64,000 nucleotides of DNA from Micromonospora sp. WMMD1120 (GTDB lineage Bacteria > Actinomycetota > Actinomycetes > Mycobacteriales > Micromonosporaceae), in contig NZ_JARUBO010000005.1 in assembly GCF_029626235.1 (NCBI RefSeq), positions 1,830,501-1,894,500 on the forward strand, written 5' to 3'. This document shows, piece after piece, positions 1-7,781 of this stretch. Numbering within the stretch: position 1 is the first letter of the stretch; each line of letters starts with the position of its first letter. The position numbers and the translations under genes are program-made. A model generated the notes under the pieces. The model had not been told where the DNA came from and made no database searches. It saw only the letters and a program-made list of their open reading frames with translations.

Positions 1-861
1 GGCGCGACGAGCGGCGGCAAGGCCCCGGCGCGGCGGGGAGCCACCGGCGGCGCTGTCGCCCAACTGTTCCCCCGGGCCGCCGGCTGGGTCCGCCGGGACC
101 AGTTCGGGGCCCTGGTCGCCCGGGAGGCCCGCTACTGGTGGCGGGACGCCCGCCGCCGCGCCAACCTGATCACGATCGCGGTGGTCGGCATCTTCGTTCC
201 CGTCTTCATCAACGTCACGGGCGGGGACTTCGCGGCCATGGAGGGCGGGAGTTTCACGGCGGCGGCCAGCGACAGCTCACCGGTCGTGGTCACCATCTCC
301 ATGGTTCTCGTGGGTGTGCTCGCCGCCGCCACCCTGGCCAACCAGTTCGGCTTCGACGGCAGCGCGTACGCGGCGAACGTGGTGGCCGGGGTGTCCGGCC
401 GGGTCGAGCTGCGGGCGCGGATGACCGCCTTCTCGCTGTACGTGCTGCCGATGCTGGCGTTCGTGGCGGTGGTGCTGTCGGTGCTGCTCGGTCAGCCGGG
501 TTGGATCGGTCTCACCTTCGGCAGCCTGGTCGCCACCTATGGCACCGGGCTGGCGGTGAACAGCCTGGTGTCGGTGCTCGGGGCGTACTCGCTGCCGGAG
601 ACGAGCAACCCGTTCGCGATGAACAGCGGGGCGGGTCTGACGAAGGGATTCCTCACCCTGCTGACGATGGTCGCCTCGGCGGTCGCGGCGGTGCCGATGG
701 TGGTCGCCGCGGCGCTGCTCGGCGACGCGTGGCTCTGGTTGGCGTTGCCGGTCGGCGGGGCGTACGGGTTCGGGGCGGCGTTACTGGGCGCGTACCTGGC
801 CGGAGACGTGCTGGACCGTCGCCAGCCGGAGTTGCTGGCCACCGTCACGCCGCGCCGTTAA
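1..861 (+). CDS. ABC-2 type transporter permease (5' end outside window)
   Basis: The frame is open from base 1 to the TAA at 859-861, so the start lies upstream of the window; 286 residues are visible. The visible part begins with a cytoplasmic stretch containing a YWWRDARRR motif, typical of ABC-2 permease subunits just before the first membrane helix. About six hydrophobic segments follow. The protein probably forms the membrane channel of an ABC exporter; the ATPase would be expected upstream, outside the window. The substrate cannot be told. The gene converges on and overlaps the DUF397 gene by 4 bases. Confidence 0.75.
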   Translation, partial: GATSGGKAPARRGATGGAVAQLFPRAAGWVRRDQFGALVAREARYWWRDARRRANLITIAVVGIFVPVFINVTGGDFAAMEGGSFTAAASDSSPVVVTISMVLVGVLAAATLANQFGFDGSAYAANVVAGVSGRVELRARMTAFSLYVLPMLAFVAVVLSVLLGQPGWIGLTFGSLVATYGTGLAVNSLVSVLGAYSLPETSNPFAMNSGAGLTKGFLTLLTMVASAVAAVPMVVAAALLGDAWLWLALPVGGAYGFGAALLGAYLAGDVLDRRQPELLATVTPRR

Positions 862-1064
862 CCGGTGCGGCGGCCCTGGGCCTGGGCGGCGTCGGCGACG
901 AAGCCGCGCCAGGCGTTCGGAGCGAAGGTGAGGACCGGGCCGGAGCGGTCCTTGCTGTCCCGAACCAGCACCACGCCGGGTACGTTGTCCGCCACCTCGA
1001 CGCAGTTGCCGCCGGAGTCGGTCGACCGAGTGGAGGTGCGCCATTGTGGTTCGTTGGTCGTCAT
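858..1064 (-). CDS. DUF397 domain protein
   Basis: A 68-residue protein with the DUF397 pattern: WRTSTRS near the N-terminus, GGNCVEV in the middle, and VLVRDSKD followed by a W-x-F-V segment. In actinomycetes these small proteins are nearly always encoded beside an XRE-family regulator; such pairs influence development and antibiotic production in Streptomyces, and some behave like toxin-antitoxin or anti-regulator modules. The ATG overlaps the stop codon of the XRE gene (ATGA at 1061-1064), so the two are probably translationally coupled. The exact role here is unknown. Confidence 0.85.
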   Translation of the reverse strand: MTTNEPQWRTSTRSTDSGGNCVEVADNVPGVVLVRDSKDRSGPVLTFAPNAWRGFVADAAQAQGRRTG

Positions 1065-1846
1065 GGGGTCACCTTCAGCTTCCGGATCAGATCCATCGAG
1101 GCGCTTGTGGAAAGTGCTTCGCCGAGCAGGCTATCCCATTTTCGATCGATCAACCGGAGTATCTCCGGGTCGTCCATGACGTGTCCGCGAGCGGCATTCT
1201 CCAGGTAGAGCACCCGGTCGCCGTCCGGCAGATCGGCGAACACGAAGCCGCCCCCGAAGCCGACATGCTCCCCGACGCTCAGTGGGATGACGTGCAGTCG
1301 GGCGGACGGAAGCTCCGCCACCTCGAGCAGTCGGCCGAGTTGGGCGTTGAGCACGGCGTGACCACCCACCGGACGGTGGAGGCCCATCTCGTCCACCAGG
1401 AAGACGCACGTTGGCGGCGCGTCTCGGGACAGCAGCAGTTGGCGTTCGAGACGAACCGCGACAAGCTCATCGACCATCGCCGGCGGATGCAGCCCACCCG
1501 CTGAGATGACGGCTCGGGCGTAATCCTCGGTCTGAAGAAGGCCGGGCACGAGACATGCCTCGAAGGCCCGTAGGCGTGTCGCCCGCTGTTCGTATCCGCG
1601 CCAGGGGACGAACCAGGAGGGGCCATATTCCTGGTCTGCTGCCTTGAGGAGTTCGGCGAGGAGGCCGCCGGTGGCGAGGGCTTCGTCTGCCGCCACCGCG
1701 AACTCCATTGTCGGCCGGCGTCGGCCGGTCTCGATGGCCGCCACCGTGGACGGACTCCACCTGGTCAGTGTCGCCAAGGCCTCCTGGGACACCTCGGCAC
1801 CGGCGCGGGCGGACTTCAACGCCCGTACCCACATGTCGACGTTCAT
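1061..1846 (-). CDS. XRE-family helix-turn-helix regulator with DUF5753 domain
   Basis: A 261-residue protein. Residues about 5-60 form an HTH_XRE domain (SQEALATLTRWSPSTVAAIE, then TGRRRPT). The remainder matches the DUF5753 pattern with LVPGLLQTEDYARAVI and an R-Q-x-L-L segment. I chose ATG 1846 because GGAGAGG lies just upstream; a start at 1897 is also open but has no ribosome site. It is the upstream partner of the DUF397 gene. The ribosome site sits in the loop of a short palindrome (1849-1863), which suggests autoregulation. Confidence 0.85.
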   Translation of the reverse strand: MNVDMWVRALKSARAGAEVSQEALATLTRWSPSTVAAIETGRRRPTMEFAVAADEALATGGLLAELLKAADQEYGPSWFVPWRGYEQRATRLRAFEACLVPGLLQTEDYARAVISAGGLHPPAMVDELVAVRLERQLLLSRDAPPTCVFLVDEMGLHRPVGGHAVLNAQLGRLLEVAELPSARLHVIPLSVGEHVGFGGGFVFADLPDGDRVLYLENAARGHVMDDPEILRLIDRKWDSLLGEALSTSASMDLIRKLKVTP

Positions 1847-1848
1847 CC

Positions 1849-1863
1849 TTACCTCTCCGGTAA
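1849..1863. promoter_or_regulatory. short palindrome enclosing the XRE gene's ribosome site
   Basis: TTACC, five bases, GGTAA: a perfect 5-bp inverted repeat whose loop holds the GGAGA ribosome-binding core of the XRE regulator gene. It could be an operator for the regulator itself or a weak translational hairpin. This is inferred from position only. Confidence 0.35.
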
Positions 1864-2042
1864 GTACGTGACCGCGCTGTGTAGTAAGCCCTGGCATCCT
1901 CCCCTGTCCGCGCCTTTCCGTCCAGGGTGGAGAGCACGCGGCCCGGCCGATGGAGGCGACGTCCCGGCGGTTGGGTCCAGCGTGGGGCCGCCCCGGTCAT
2001 CCCCCGGTCGGGGCGGCCCCGTCGACCGGGAGGAGATCAGCC

Positions 2043-2249
2043 GTGTTCGGGTTCGTTCGGGGCAGGAAGGGGGCGCTGTGGTCGTACCCAAGAAGGAAGC
2101 CGGCGGCACCGGCGGCGGTGACGGGCGCGGAGGGGCCGCCGGCCAGGTCCGCGCAGTTGCCGGGATATTGGTGCCTCTCGCGCCTGGGATGCAGCAACAT
2201 CCCGGAAGGTGCCCGGATCTTCGCGCGGGGCGTAGGGCCGCACCGGTGA
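2043..2249 (+). CDS. small hypothetical protein (68 aa)
   Basis: I do not recognise this protein. The start is GTG 2043, chosen for the strong GGGAGGAG ribosome site 6-8 bases upstream. It is basic at the N-terminus (MFGFVRGRKGALWSYPRRK), has a low-complexity Ala/Pro middle, and ends with a Trp/Cys-containing stretch (YWCLSRLGCSN) and GARIFARGVG. There is no membrane segment or signal peptide. Its TGA overlaps the GTG of the next gene (GTGA, 2246-2249), so the two are probably co-translated and may work together. The good ribosome site and coupling argue for a real gene. Confidence 0.6.
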   Translation: MFGFVRGRKGALWSYPRRKPAAPAAVTGAEGPPARSAQLPGYWCLSRLGCSNIPEGARIFARGVGPHR

Positions 2250-3019
2250 GTCCGCCGCACCTGCCGATGCGGCCGCTCTGGCGGTGCCGTGGCTGCGGCG
2301 CGCTCTGGCCGTGTCAGCCGGCGCGGCTGGCCCTGCTCGCCGAGTACCGGGGTGACCGGGTGGGGCTGCTGGTCTACCTGGGTGCCCTCATGGCCGAGGC
2401 CGGCGATCAGCTCGCCCGGTTGAACGGGCGCCCCGCCGATCTGCACGAACGCTTCCTTGGTTGGGCGAGAGCCCGGGGCGGCACAATGTTTCACGTGAAT
2501 CATGAGCCGGGCGCCGAGATCCACCACACCGATCCCTTCGCGGTGCCGGCCGGGCAGCGGTCACGGGTCCGCCGGCTGCGGGGTCGCCTCGCCGCGCCGG
2601 TGACCCTCTGGACGGCGCCCGGCCCGGCCGGGCTGACGGTCTCGTCCACCCTGGTGGCCGAGGGGGAGCCGGACCGGCTGCTCGGGCTGATCGACGCCGA
2701 GTCCGACCTCTGGGCCGCCGCGCAGGAGTCGGGTCGGTTCGCCGTGTCGCCGCTCGGCCCGCCGCACCGGCAGCTCGCCGACCGGTTCGCCGGCCTCTTT
2801 CCCGCCCCGGGTGGTCTCTTCGCCGACGGCGCGTGGACCGAGACGCCGTACGGGCCGGTCCCGGCGGACGCCGGTGGCTGGGCCGGATGCCGGCTGGACA
2901 CCGCCCGGGAGTACGGCTGGGCCCTGCTGGTGGAGGCCACCATCGAGGCGGTCGAGCTGACCGAGGAGAGTGCGCCGCTGCTGCACTACCGCGGCCGTTA
3001 CCACGAGCTGCCGACCTGA
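2246..3019 (+). CDS. Cys-motif N-terminal domain joined to flavin-reductase-like domain
   Basis: An open frame of 257 codons. Residues about 10-80 contain CRGCGALWPC followed by an ARLALLAEYRGDRVGLLVYL helix; similar short proteins are encoded beside flavin reductases in other actinomycetes. From residue 81 (MFHVNHEPG) to the end the protein resembles FMN-binding split-barrel flavin reductases (PVTLWTAPGPAGLTVSSTLV and an LADRFAGLF segment). No stop separates the parts, so this may be a fusion; a second start at ATG 2486 or GTG 2495 could give the reductase part alone, though neither has a good ribosome site. The upstream start is GTG 2246, overlapping the 68-residue gene. A parS-like site spans the junction. 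Confidence 0.65.
   Translation: MSPPHLPMRPLWRCRGCGALWPCQPARLALLAEYRGDRVGLLVYLGALMAEAGDQLARLNGRPADLHERFLGWARARGGTMFHVNHEPGAEIHHTDPFAVPAGQRSRVRRLRGRLAAPVTLWTAPGPAGLTVSSTLVAEGEPDRLLGLIDAESDLWAAAQESGRFAVSPLGPPHRQLADRFAGLFPAPGGLFADGAWTETPYGPVPADAGGWAGCRLDTAREYGWALLVEATIEAVELTEESAPLLHYRGRYHELPT
2487..2502. other. parS-like chromosome partition site (ParB binding)
   Basis: The 16 bases TGTTTCACGTGAATCA match the parS consensus (core GTTTCACGTGAAAC) at all but one position. It lies inside the flavin-reductase gene at the junction of its two domains. parS sites cluster around the replication origin in actinomycetes, where ParB loads to partition chromosomes. A single mismatch is tolerated at many known sites. 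Occupancy by ParB is inferred. Confidence 0.7.
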
Positions 3020-3194
3020 CCGGGCAATCCGCGCCGGCCGACCGATCATCGCGGTGATCTGAGTCACTTGGCGCAGCCAGTCAACCGCTCAGCGCAGTCG
3101 CCGACCGGCGTCGATCTCGGCCTTCCCTGCCGGCGAGTGCGCTCTCTACGGTGCGCGAAACTCCCCTGACGCCTGTGAAGGTGGTGATCCACAG

Positions 3195-3560
3195 ATGTCC
3201 ACGGACACACCCGCTCCGGCCGCTCCCCAGTCGGACAAGTACCTGACCGTACAACGGTCGGACGAGTTCGCCGGGCTGCGGCGTGCGCTGCGCGGCTTCG
3301 TCTTCCCGATGACCGTCGCGTTCTTCCTGTGGTATGCGCTCTACGTCATTCTCTCCGCGTACGCCCGGGACTTCATGGGCACGAGGCTGTTCGGCAGCAA
3401 CATCAACGTCGCGCTGGTCTTCGGCCTGCTCCAGTTCGTCTCCACGTTCCTGATCGCCTGGCTCTACTCCCGGTACGCGGACCGGAAGATCGACCCCATC
3501 GCCGACCGGATCCGCGCCGAGATCGGGGAGGTGACCCATGAGCACGGTCCACGCGGTTGA
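3195..3560 (+). CDS. DUF485 membrane protein (symporter companion)
   Basis: A 121-residue protein with a 35-residue soluble N-terminus and two membrane helices (VFPMTVAFFLWYALYVIL and ALVFGLLQFVSTFLIAWLY), ending in the YSRYADRKIDPIADRIR segment typical of DUF485. Members of this family (such as E. coli YjcH) are encoded just before the acetate symporter ActP. Here the gene overlaps the symporter gene by 23 bases, so the two are surely cotranscribed. An AGGTGG ribosome site lies about 11 bases before the ATG. Confidence 0.88.
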   Translation: MSTDTPAPAAPQSDKYLTVQRSDEFAGLRRALRGFVFPMTVAFFLWYALYVILSAYARDFMGTRLFGSNINVALVFGLLQFVSTFLIAWLYSRYADRKIDPIADRIRAEIGEVTHEHGPRG

Positions 3561-5229
3561 GACGTTCCTCGCGGCGGACGCGCCCGATCACACCGCCCGT
3601 AACCTGACCATCACGCTCTTCCTGGTCTTCGTGGCGGTGACCCTCGGCATCACCATCTGGGCCAGCCGGCAGACCAAGACGGCAACCGACTTCTACGCCG
3701 GAGGCCGGTCCTTCTCCGGCTTCCAGAACGGCATGGCGATCGGTGGCGACTACATGTCCGCCGCCTCGTTCCTCGGCATCGCCGGCATCATCGCGCTCTA
3801 CGGGTACGACGGCTTCCTCTACTCGATCGGCTTCCTGGTCGCCTGGTTGGTGGCCCTGCTGCTGGTCGCGGAGCTGCTGCGCAACTCGGGCCGGTACACG
3901 ATGGCCGACGTGCTGGCCTTCCGGATGCGGCAGCGTCCGGTGCGTACGGCGGCGGCGGTCTCCACCATCACGGTGTCGATCTTCTATCTGCTCGCGCAGA
4001 TGGTCGGCGCGGGCGCGCTGGTCGCGCTGCTGCTCGGCATCAAGCCGGGGACGACGTTCCTCGGCATGGACGCCGACACCGCGAAGGTGGCGACCATCAT
4101 CATGGTCGGCGCCCTGATGATCATCTACGTCACCGTGGGTGGCATGAAGGGCACCACCTACGTGCAGATCGTCAAGGCGTTCCTGCTCATGGGCGGCGCG
4201 CTGCTGATGACGATCCTGGTGCTGGCGAAGTTCAACTTCAACCTGTCGGCGCTACTGGGCCAGGCGGCCGAGGCGTCCGGCAAGGGCAGCGCGTTCCTCG
4301 AACCCGGTCTGCGCTACGGGGTCGAGGTCGCCGGGAACTCGACGCAGACGTTCTACAACAAGATGGACCTGCTGTCCCTGGGCATCGCCCTGGTGCTCGG
4401 CACCGCCGGCCTGCCGCACATCCTGATCCGCTTCTACACGGTGCCGACCGCGAAGGCGGCCCGCAAGAGCGTGCTCTGGGCCATCGGCATCATCGGCACC
4501 TTCTACCTGCTCACCCTCGCGCTCGGCTTCGGTGCGGCGGCGCTGGTCGGCGGCCAGGCGATCACCGCCCAGGACAAGGCCGGCAACACCGCCGCGCCGC
4601 AGTTGGCCGAGGCGCTCGGCATCGACTTCTTCGGCGGCGACCTGGGGGGCGCGGCCCTGCTGGCGATCATCGCGGCGGTCGCCTTCGCCACCATCCTCGC
4701 GGTGGTCGCCGGGTTGACGCTGGCCTCGTCGTCCAGCCTGGCGCACGACTTCTACGCGAACGTGCTGAAGAGGGGCGACACGTCGGAGCGACAGGAGGTA
4801 CGGGTCGCCCGGATCTCCGCCCTGGCGATCGGCGCGGTGTCGATCGCCCTGTCGATCTACGCGCAGAACCTCAACGTGGCGTTCCTGGTGGCGCTGGCCT
4901 TCGCGGTCGCCGCCTCCGGCAACCTGCCGGCGATCCTCTACAGCCTCTTCTGGCGGCGGTTCAACACCTCCGGAGCGGTGTGGGCGATCTACGGCGGTCT
5001 GCTCTCGGCAGTGGTGCTGGTGTTCTTCTCGCCGGTGGTCTCGGGCGGGGCGACCTCGATGTTCCCGGACCACGACTGGCAGTGGTTCCCGCTGTCCAAC
5101 CCGGGCATCCTCTCCATCCCGTTCGGCTTCCTGTGCGGGTGGATCGGCACCGTCATCTCCAAGGAGCATGACGAGGACAAGTACGCGGAGCTGGAGGTTC
5201 GCGCCCTCACCGGCGCCGGCGCCCACTGA
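3538..5229 (+). CDS. actP: cation/acetate symporter, SSS family
   Basis: A 563-residue membrane protein of the sodium:solute symporter family with about 13 hydrophobic segments. Landmarks are DFYAGGRSFSGFQNGMAIGG, DYMSAASFLGI, and AGLPHILIRFYTVPTAKAAR, which are typical of ActP-like acetate/short monocarboxylate carriers. It starts at ATG 3538 after a GGGGAGGTG ribosome site inside the end of the DUF485 gene. It probably imports acetate, propionate or pyruvate with Na+ or H+; the exact substrate cannot be read from sequence. A strong hairpin terminator follows at 5239-5275. Confidence 0.85.
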   Translation: MSTVHAVETFLAADAPDHTARNLTITLFLVFVAVTLGITIWASRQTKTATDFYAGGRSFSGFQNGMAIGGDYMSAASFLGIAGIIALYGYDGFLYSIGFLVAWLVALLLVAELLRNSGRYTMADVLAFRMRQRPVRTAAAVSTITVSIFYLLAQMVGAGALVALLLGIKPGTTFLGMDADTAKVATIIMVGALMIIYVTVGGMKGTTYVQIVKAFLLMGGALLMTILVLAKFNFNLSALLGQAAEASGKGSAFLEPGLRYGVEVAGNSTQTFYNKMDLLSLGIALVLGTAGLPHILIRFYTVPTAKAARKSVLWAIGIIGTFYLLTLALGFGAAALVGGQAITAQDKAGNTAAPQLAEALGIDFFGGDLGGAALLAIIAAVAFATILAVVAGLTLASSSSLAHDFYANVLKRGDTSERQEVRVARISALAIGAVSIALSIYAQNLNVAFLVALAFAVAASGNLPAILYSLFWRRFNTSGAVWAIYGGLLSAVVLVFFSPVVSGGATSMFPDHDWQWFPLSNPGILSIPFGFLCGWIGTVISKEHDEDKYAELEVRALTGAGAH

Positions 5230-5238
5230 CGCGACACC

Positions 5239-5275
5239 CGGGCCCCCGGCGACGCCACGCGTCGCCGGGGGCCCG
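5239..5275 (+). terminator. strong hairpin terminator after the symporter gene
   Basis: Perfect 15-bp stem (left arm CGGGCCCCCGGCGAC at 5239-5253) with a 7-base loop, ending ten bases after the symporter stop codon region. There is no clear T-run, as is usual in very GC-rich actinomycetes. Confidence 0.8.
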
Positions 5276-5308
5276 ACCGCATCCGGGGCGGTCGGTAGGC
5301 TGACCGGT

Positions 5309-6286
5309 ATGAAGGTTGCTGAGCGCTTTGGTTCCGGTCACCGCGTCCTCGTCACCGGCGGTGCGGGCTTCGTGCCGTCGCACCTGGTGGACGTCCTGAT
5401 CGGCCGTGGGTGCACGGTGGTGGTCGTGGACAACTTCGTCACCGGTTCCAAGGAGAACGTGGCGCACCTGCTGGACCGGCCGACCTTCACCCTCGTCGAG
5501 GCGGACATCTCCGACGGCCTGCCGACCCACCACCCGGCGCTGGCCGAGCGGTTCGACGCCATCCTGCACATGGCCTCCCCGGCCAGCCCGACCGACTTCG
5601 CCCAACTGCCGGTGGAGATCCTCCGGGTCGGCTCGGTGGGCACCCTGCACCTCTTGGAGCGGGCGGTCGCCGACGGCGCGCGGTTCCTGATGGCCTCCAC
5701 CTCCGAGGCGTACGGAGACCCGAAGGAGCACCCGCAGCGCGAGACCTACTGGGGCAACGTCAACCCGATCGGGGTCCGCAGCGTCTACGACGAGGCGAAG
5801 CGCTTCTCCGAGGCCGCGACGATGGCGTACCACCGCTACCGCGGGCTCGACGCGGCGATCGTCCGGATCTTCAACACGTACGGCCCCCGGATGCGCCCCG
5901 ACGACGGCCGCGCCATCCCCACCTTCGTCTCGCAGGCGCTGCGCGGCGAGCCGATCACCGTGCACGGCACCGGCAACCAGACCCGGTCCATCTGCTTCGT
6001 CGAGGACCTGGTGCGGGGCATCCTGCTGTTGCTCGACTCGACCGAGACGGGCCCGGTCAACTGCGGCACCGAGCACGAGCTGTCGATGCGGCAACTGGCC
6101 GAGTTGATCGTGTCGCTCTCCGGCAGCACCTCCGAGGTGACCTACGTCACCCGCAGCTCGGACGACCCGGAGATGCGCCGGCCGGACCTCACTCTCGCTC
6201 GTGAACTGCTCGGGTACGAGCCGACGGTGGCGCCCGAAGACGGCCTTCGACGCACGATCGAGTACTTCCGGGAGCGGCTAGGGTAA
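5309..6286 (+). CDS. UDP-glucuronate decarboxylase-like NAD-dependent SDR
   Basis: A 325-residue extended short-chain dehydrogenase. It has the NAD-binding motif VTGGAGF (residues 15-21), the STSEAYGDP segment (130-138, putative catalytic Thr/Ser and Glu133), YWGNVNPIG (147-155) and the catalytic pair Tyr160-x3-Lys164. The segment RIFNTYGPRMRPDDGR is characteristic of UDP-glucuronic acid decarboxylases, which make UDP-xylose; UDP-apiose or epimerase activity is possible. Position 22-23 reads VP where the family usually has IG. ATG 5309 fits the family N-terminus. It lies upstream of three LCP genes, which suits a role in cell-wall or extracellular glycopolymer sugar supply. Confidence 0.8.
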   Translation: MKVAERFGSGHRVLVTGGAGFVPSHLVDVLIGRGCTVVVVDNFVTGSKENVAHLLDRPTFTLVEADISDGLPTHHPALAERFDAILHMASPASPTDFAQLPVEILRVGSVGTLHLLERAVADGARFLMASTSEAYGDPKEHPQRETYWGNVNPIGVRSVYDEAKRFSEAATMAYHRYRGLDAAIVRIFNTYGPRMRPDDGRAIPTFVSQALRGEPITVHGTGNQTRSICFVEDLVRGILLLLDSTETGPVNCGTEHELSMRQLAELIVSLSGSTSEVTYVTRSSDDPEMRRPDLTLARELLGYEPTVAPEDGLRRTIEYFRERLG

Positions 6287-6362
6287 CCGGCGCGTTGCGC
6301 GCCGCCTGCCGCTGAGTGTCGCCTGAAGGCGGCGGTGGCTCCCGCTACGTACCCTGAGTTAC

Positions 6363-7589
6363 ATGTCCGCGACGTCGTCTGCCGACCTTCCGCATCCATA
6401 CCTGAACCGCAGCGCCGGACGTGCCGCGGTGCCCGGTCCCGACCGGGGCGTCTCCGGGCGCGCCCGTCCGTCCGAGGCGCGCTTCTACCCGTCGTACGAC
6501 GAGGAGCAGCCCCGCCCGGGCGGCCCGGTCGGGCCGACGGGGCCCGGCGGTCCGGGCGGCGCCGGCGGTCCGGGGCGGCGTGGCCCCCGACCGCGCTGGG
6601 GTCGGATCGCCCTCGTGGCCGGGGTGGCGGTGCTGGTGCTGGCGCTGCTCGGCGGCGTGGGGGCCTGGCTGTACGCCCGCAACCTCGACTCCGACCTGGC
6701 CCGCACCGACCCGTTCGCGGAGATCACCGGAGGCCGGCCGGCGAAGCCGGTCGAGGGTGCGCTGAACATCCTGCTGGTCGGCAGCGACTCCCGGGACCCG
6801 GACGCCCCGGTCGACACCAAGAGCCAGTGGCGCGCCGACACGATCATCGTGATGCACATCCCGGCGGACCACCAGGAGGCGTACCTGGTCTCCATCCCGC
6901 GTGACCTGTACGTGCCGATCCCGGAGAGCGCCGGTGCCGACTGCGGGTCCGGCCAGCGGGCGAAGATCAACGCGGCGTTCGCGTTCGGTGGGCTGCCGCT
7001 GGCGGTACGCACCGTGGAGTGCTTCACCGACGTCCGGATCGACCACGTCATGGCGATCGACTTCGGCGGCTTCAAGGAGGTCACCGACGCCCTCGGCGGG
7101 GTGGACCTGAAGGTGGAGCGGACGATCACCTCGATCCACAAGCCGTACCGGACGTTCACCAAGGGAACCAACCACATGGACGGCGCGGAGGCGCTGGACT
7201 GGATCCGGCAGCGCAAGCAGTTCCCGGACGGGGACTTCGCCCGGATGCGGCACCAGCAGGAGTTCCTACGGGCGCTGATGGACAAGGCGGCCAGCAGCGG
7301 CACGCTGGCGAACCCGAAGAAGCTCAACGACTTCCTCCGGTCGGTGACCGCGGCCGTAACCGTCGACCAGTCGTTCTCGGTTACCGATATGGCGTTGCAG
7401 TTCCGCAACCTGCGCGGCGAGAACCTGACCTTCGTGACCAGCCCGAACTCGGGTAGCGACACGATCAACGGCGAGTCGGTTGTGGTATCGGACCGGGAGA
7501 GGGCGCTCGCGATGTACCGGGCCATGTCCGCCGACACCATGGCGGACTGGGTCAAGGCCAACCCGCCGAAGGGCAACAACGGCGGCTGA
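6363..7589 (+). CDS. LytR-CpsA-Psr (LCP) family glycopolymer transferase 1
   Basis: A 408-residue protein with a Pro/Gly-rich, collagen-like cytoplasmic N-terminus (residues about 50-75), one membrane helix (81-104) and an extracellular LCP domain. Motifs include NILLVGSDSRD, RADTIIVMHIP, SIPRDLYVPIP, KINAAFAFGG and LDWIRQRKQFPDGD. LCP enzymes transfer lipid-linked glycopolymers (teichoic acid-like, arabinogalactan-like or capsular polymers) to peptidoglycan; Asp and Arg residues in these motifs bind the pyrophosphate and Mg2+. It is the first of three LCP genes in a row. Confidence 0.9.
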   Translation: MSATSSADLPHPYLNRSAGRAAVPGPDRGVSGRARPSEARFYPSYDEEQPRPGGPVGPTGPGGPGGAGGPGRRGPRPRWGRIALVAGVAVLVLALLGGVGAWLYARNLDSDLARTDPFAEITGGRPAKPVEGALNILLVGSDSRDPDAPVDTKSQWRADTIIVMHIPADHQEAYLVSIPRDLYVPIPESAGADCGSGQRAKINAAFAFGGLPLAVRTVECFTDVRIDHVMAIDFGGFKEVTDALGGVDLKVERTITSIHKPYRTFTKGTNHMDGAEALDWIRQRKQFPDGDFARMRHQQEFLRALMDKAASSGTLANPKKLNDFLRSVTAAVTVDQSFSVTDMALQFRNLRGENLTFVTSPNSGSDTINGESVVVSDRERALAMYRAMSADTMADWVKANPPKGNNGG

Positions 7590-7631
7590 CCGCGGCACGG
7601 GCGGCGCCACCGTACGACGCACGGCGGCCCG

Positions 7632-7647
7632 ACGGGCACCTGCCCGT
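7632..7647. terminator. small GC hairpin after the first LCP gene
   Basis: ACGGGCA, two bases, TGCCCGT: a short perfect inverted repeat 43 bases after the first LCP stop codon. It may be a weak terminator. The remaining bases up to 7782 hold the presumed promoter of the second LCP gene, including TTGACC near 7699. Confidence 0.35.
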
Positions 7648-7781
7648 TCGGCTTATCGAGTCTCGACGATCGACCGAGTCGGGAAAATTCGACGTCCGGA
7701 TTGACCCGCGATGAACTCGCCAAGTCGATTTGATGTACGTACAGTGGTGCCGCCCCCTCCTGATCACGAGCTGGAGCACGC

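Noticed and set aside
3173..3193. TGTGA...TCCACA resembling a CRP operator before the DUF485 gene
   Set aside because: The spacing and right half do not fit the CRP consensus, and it lies on the start codon.
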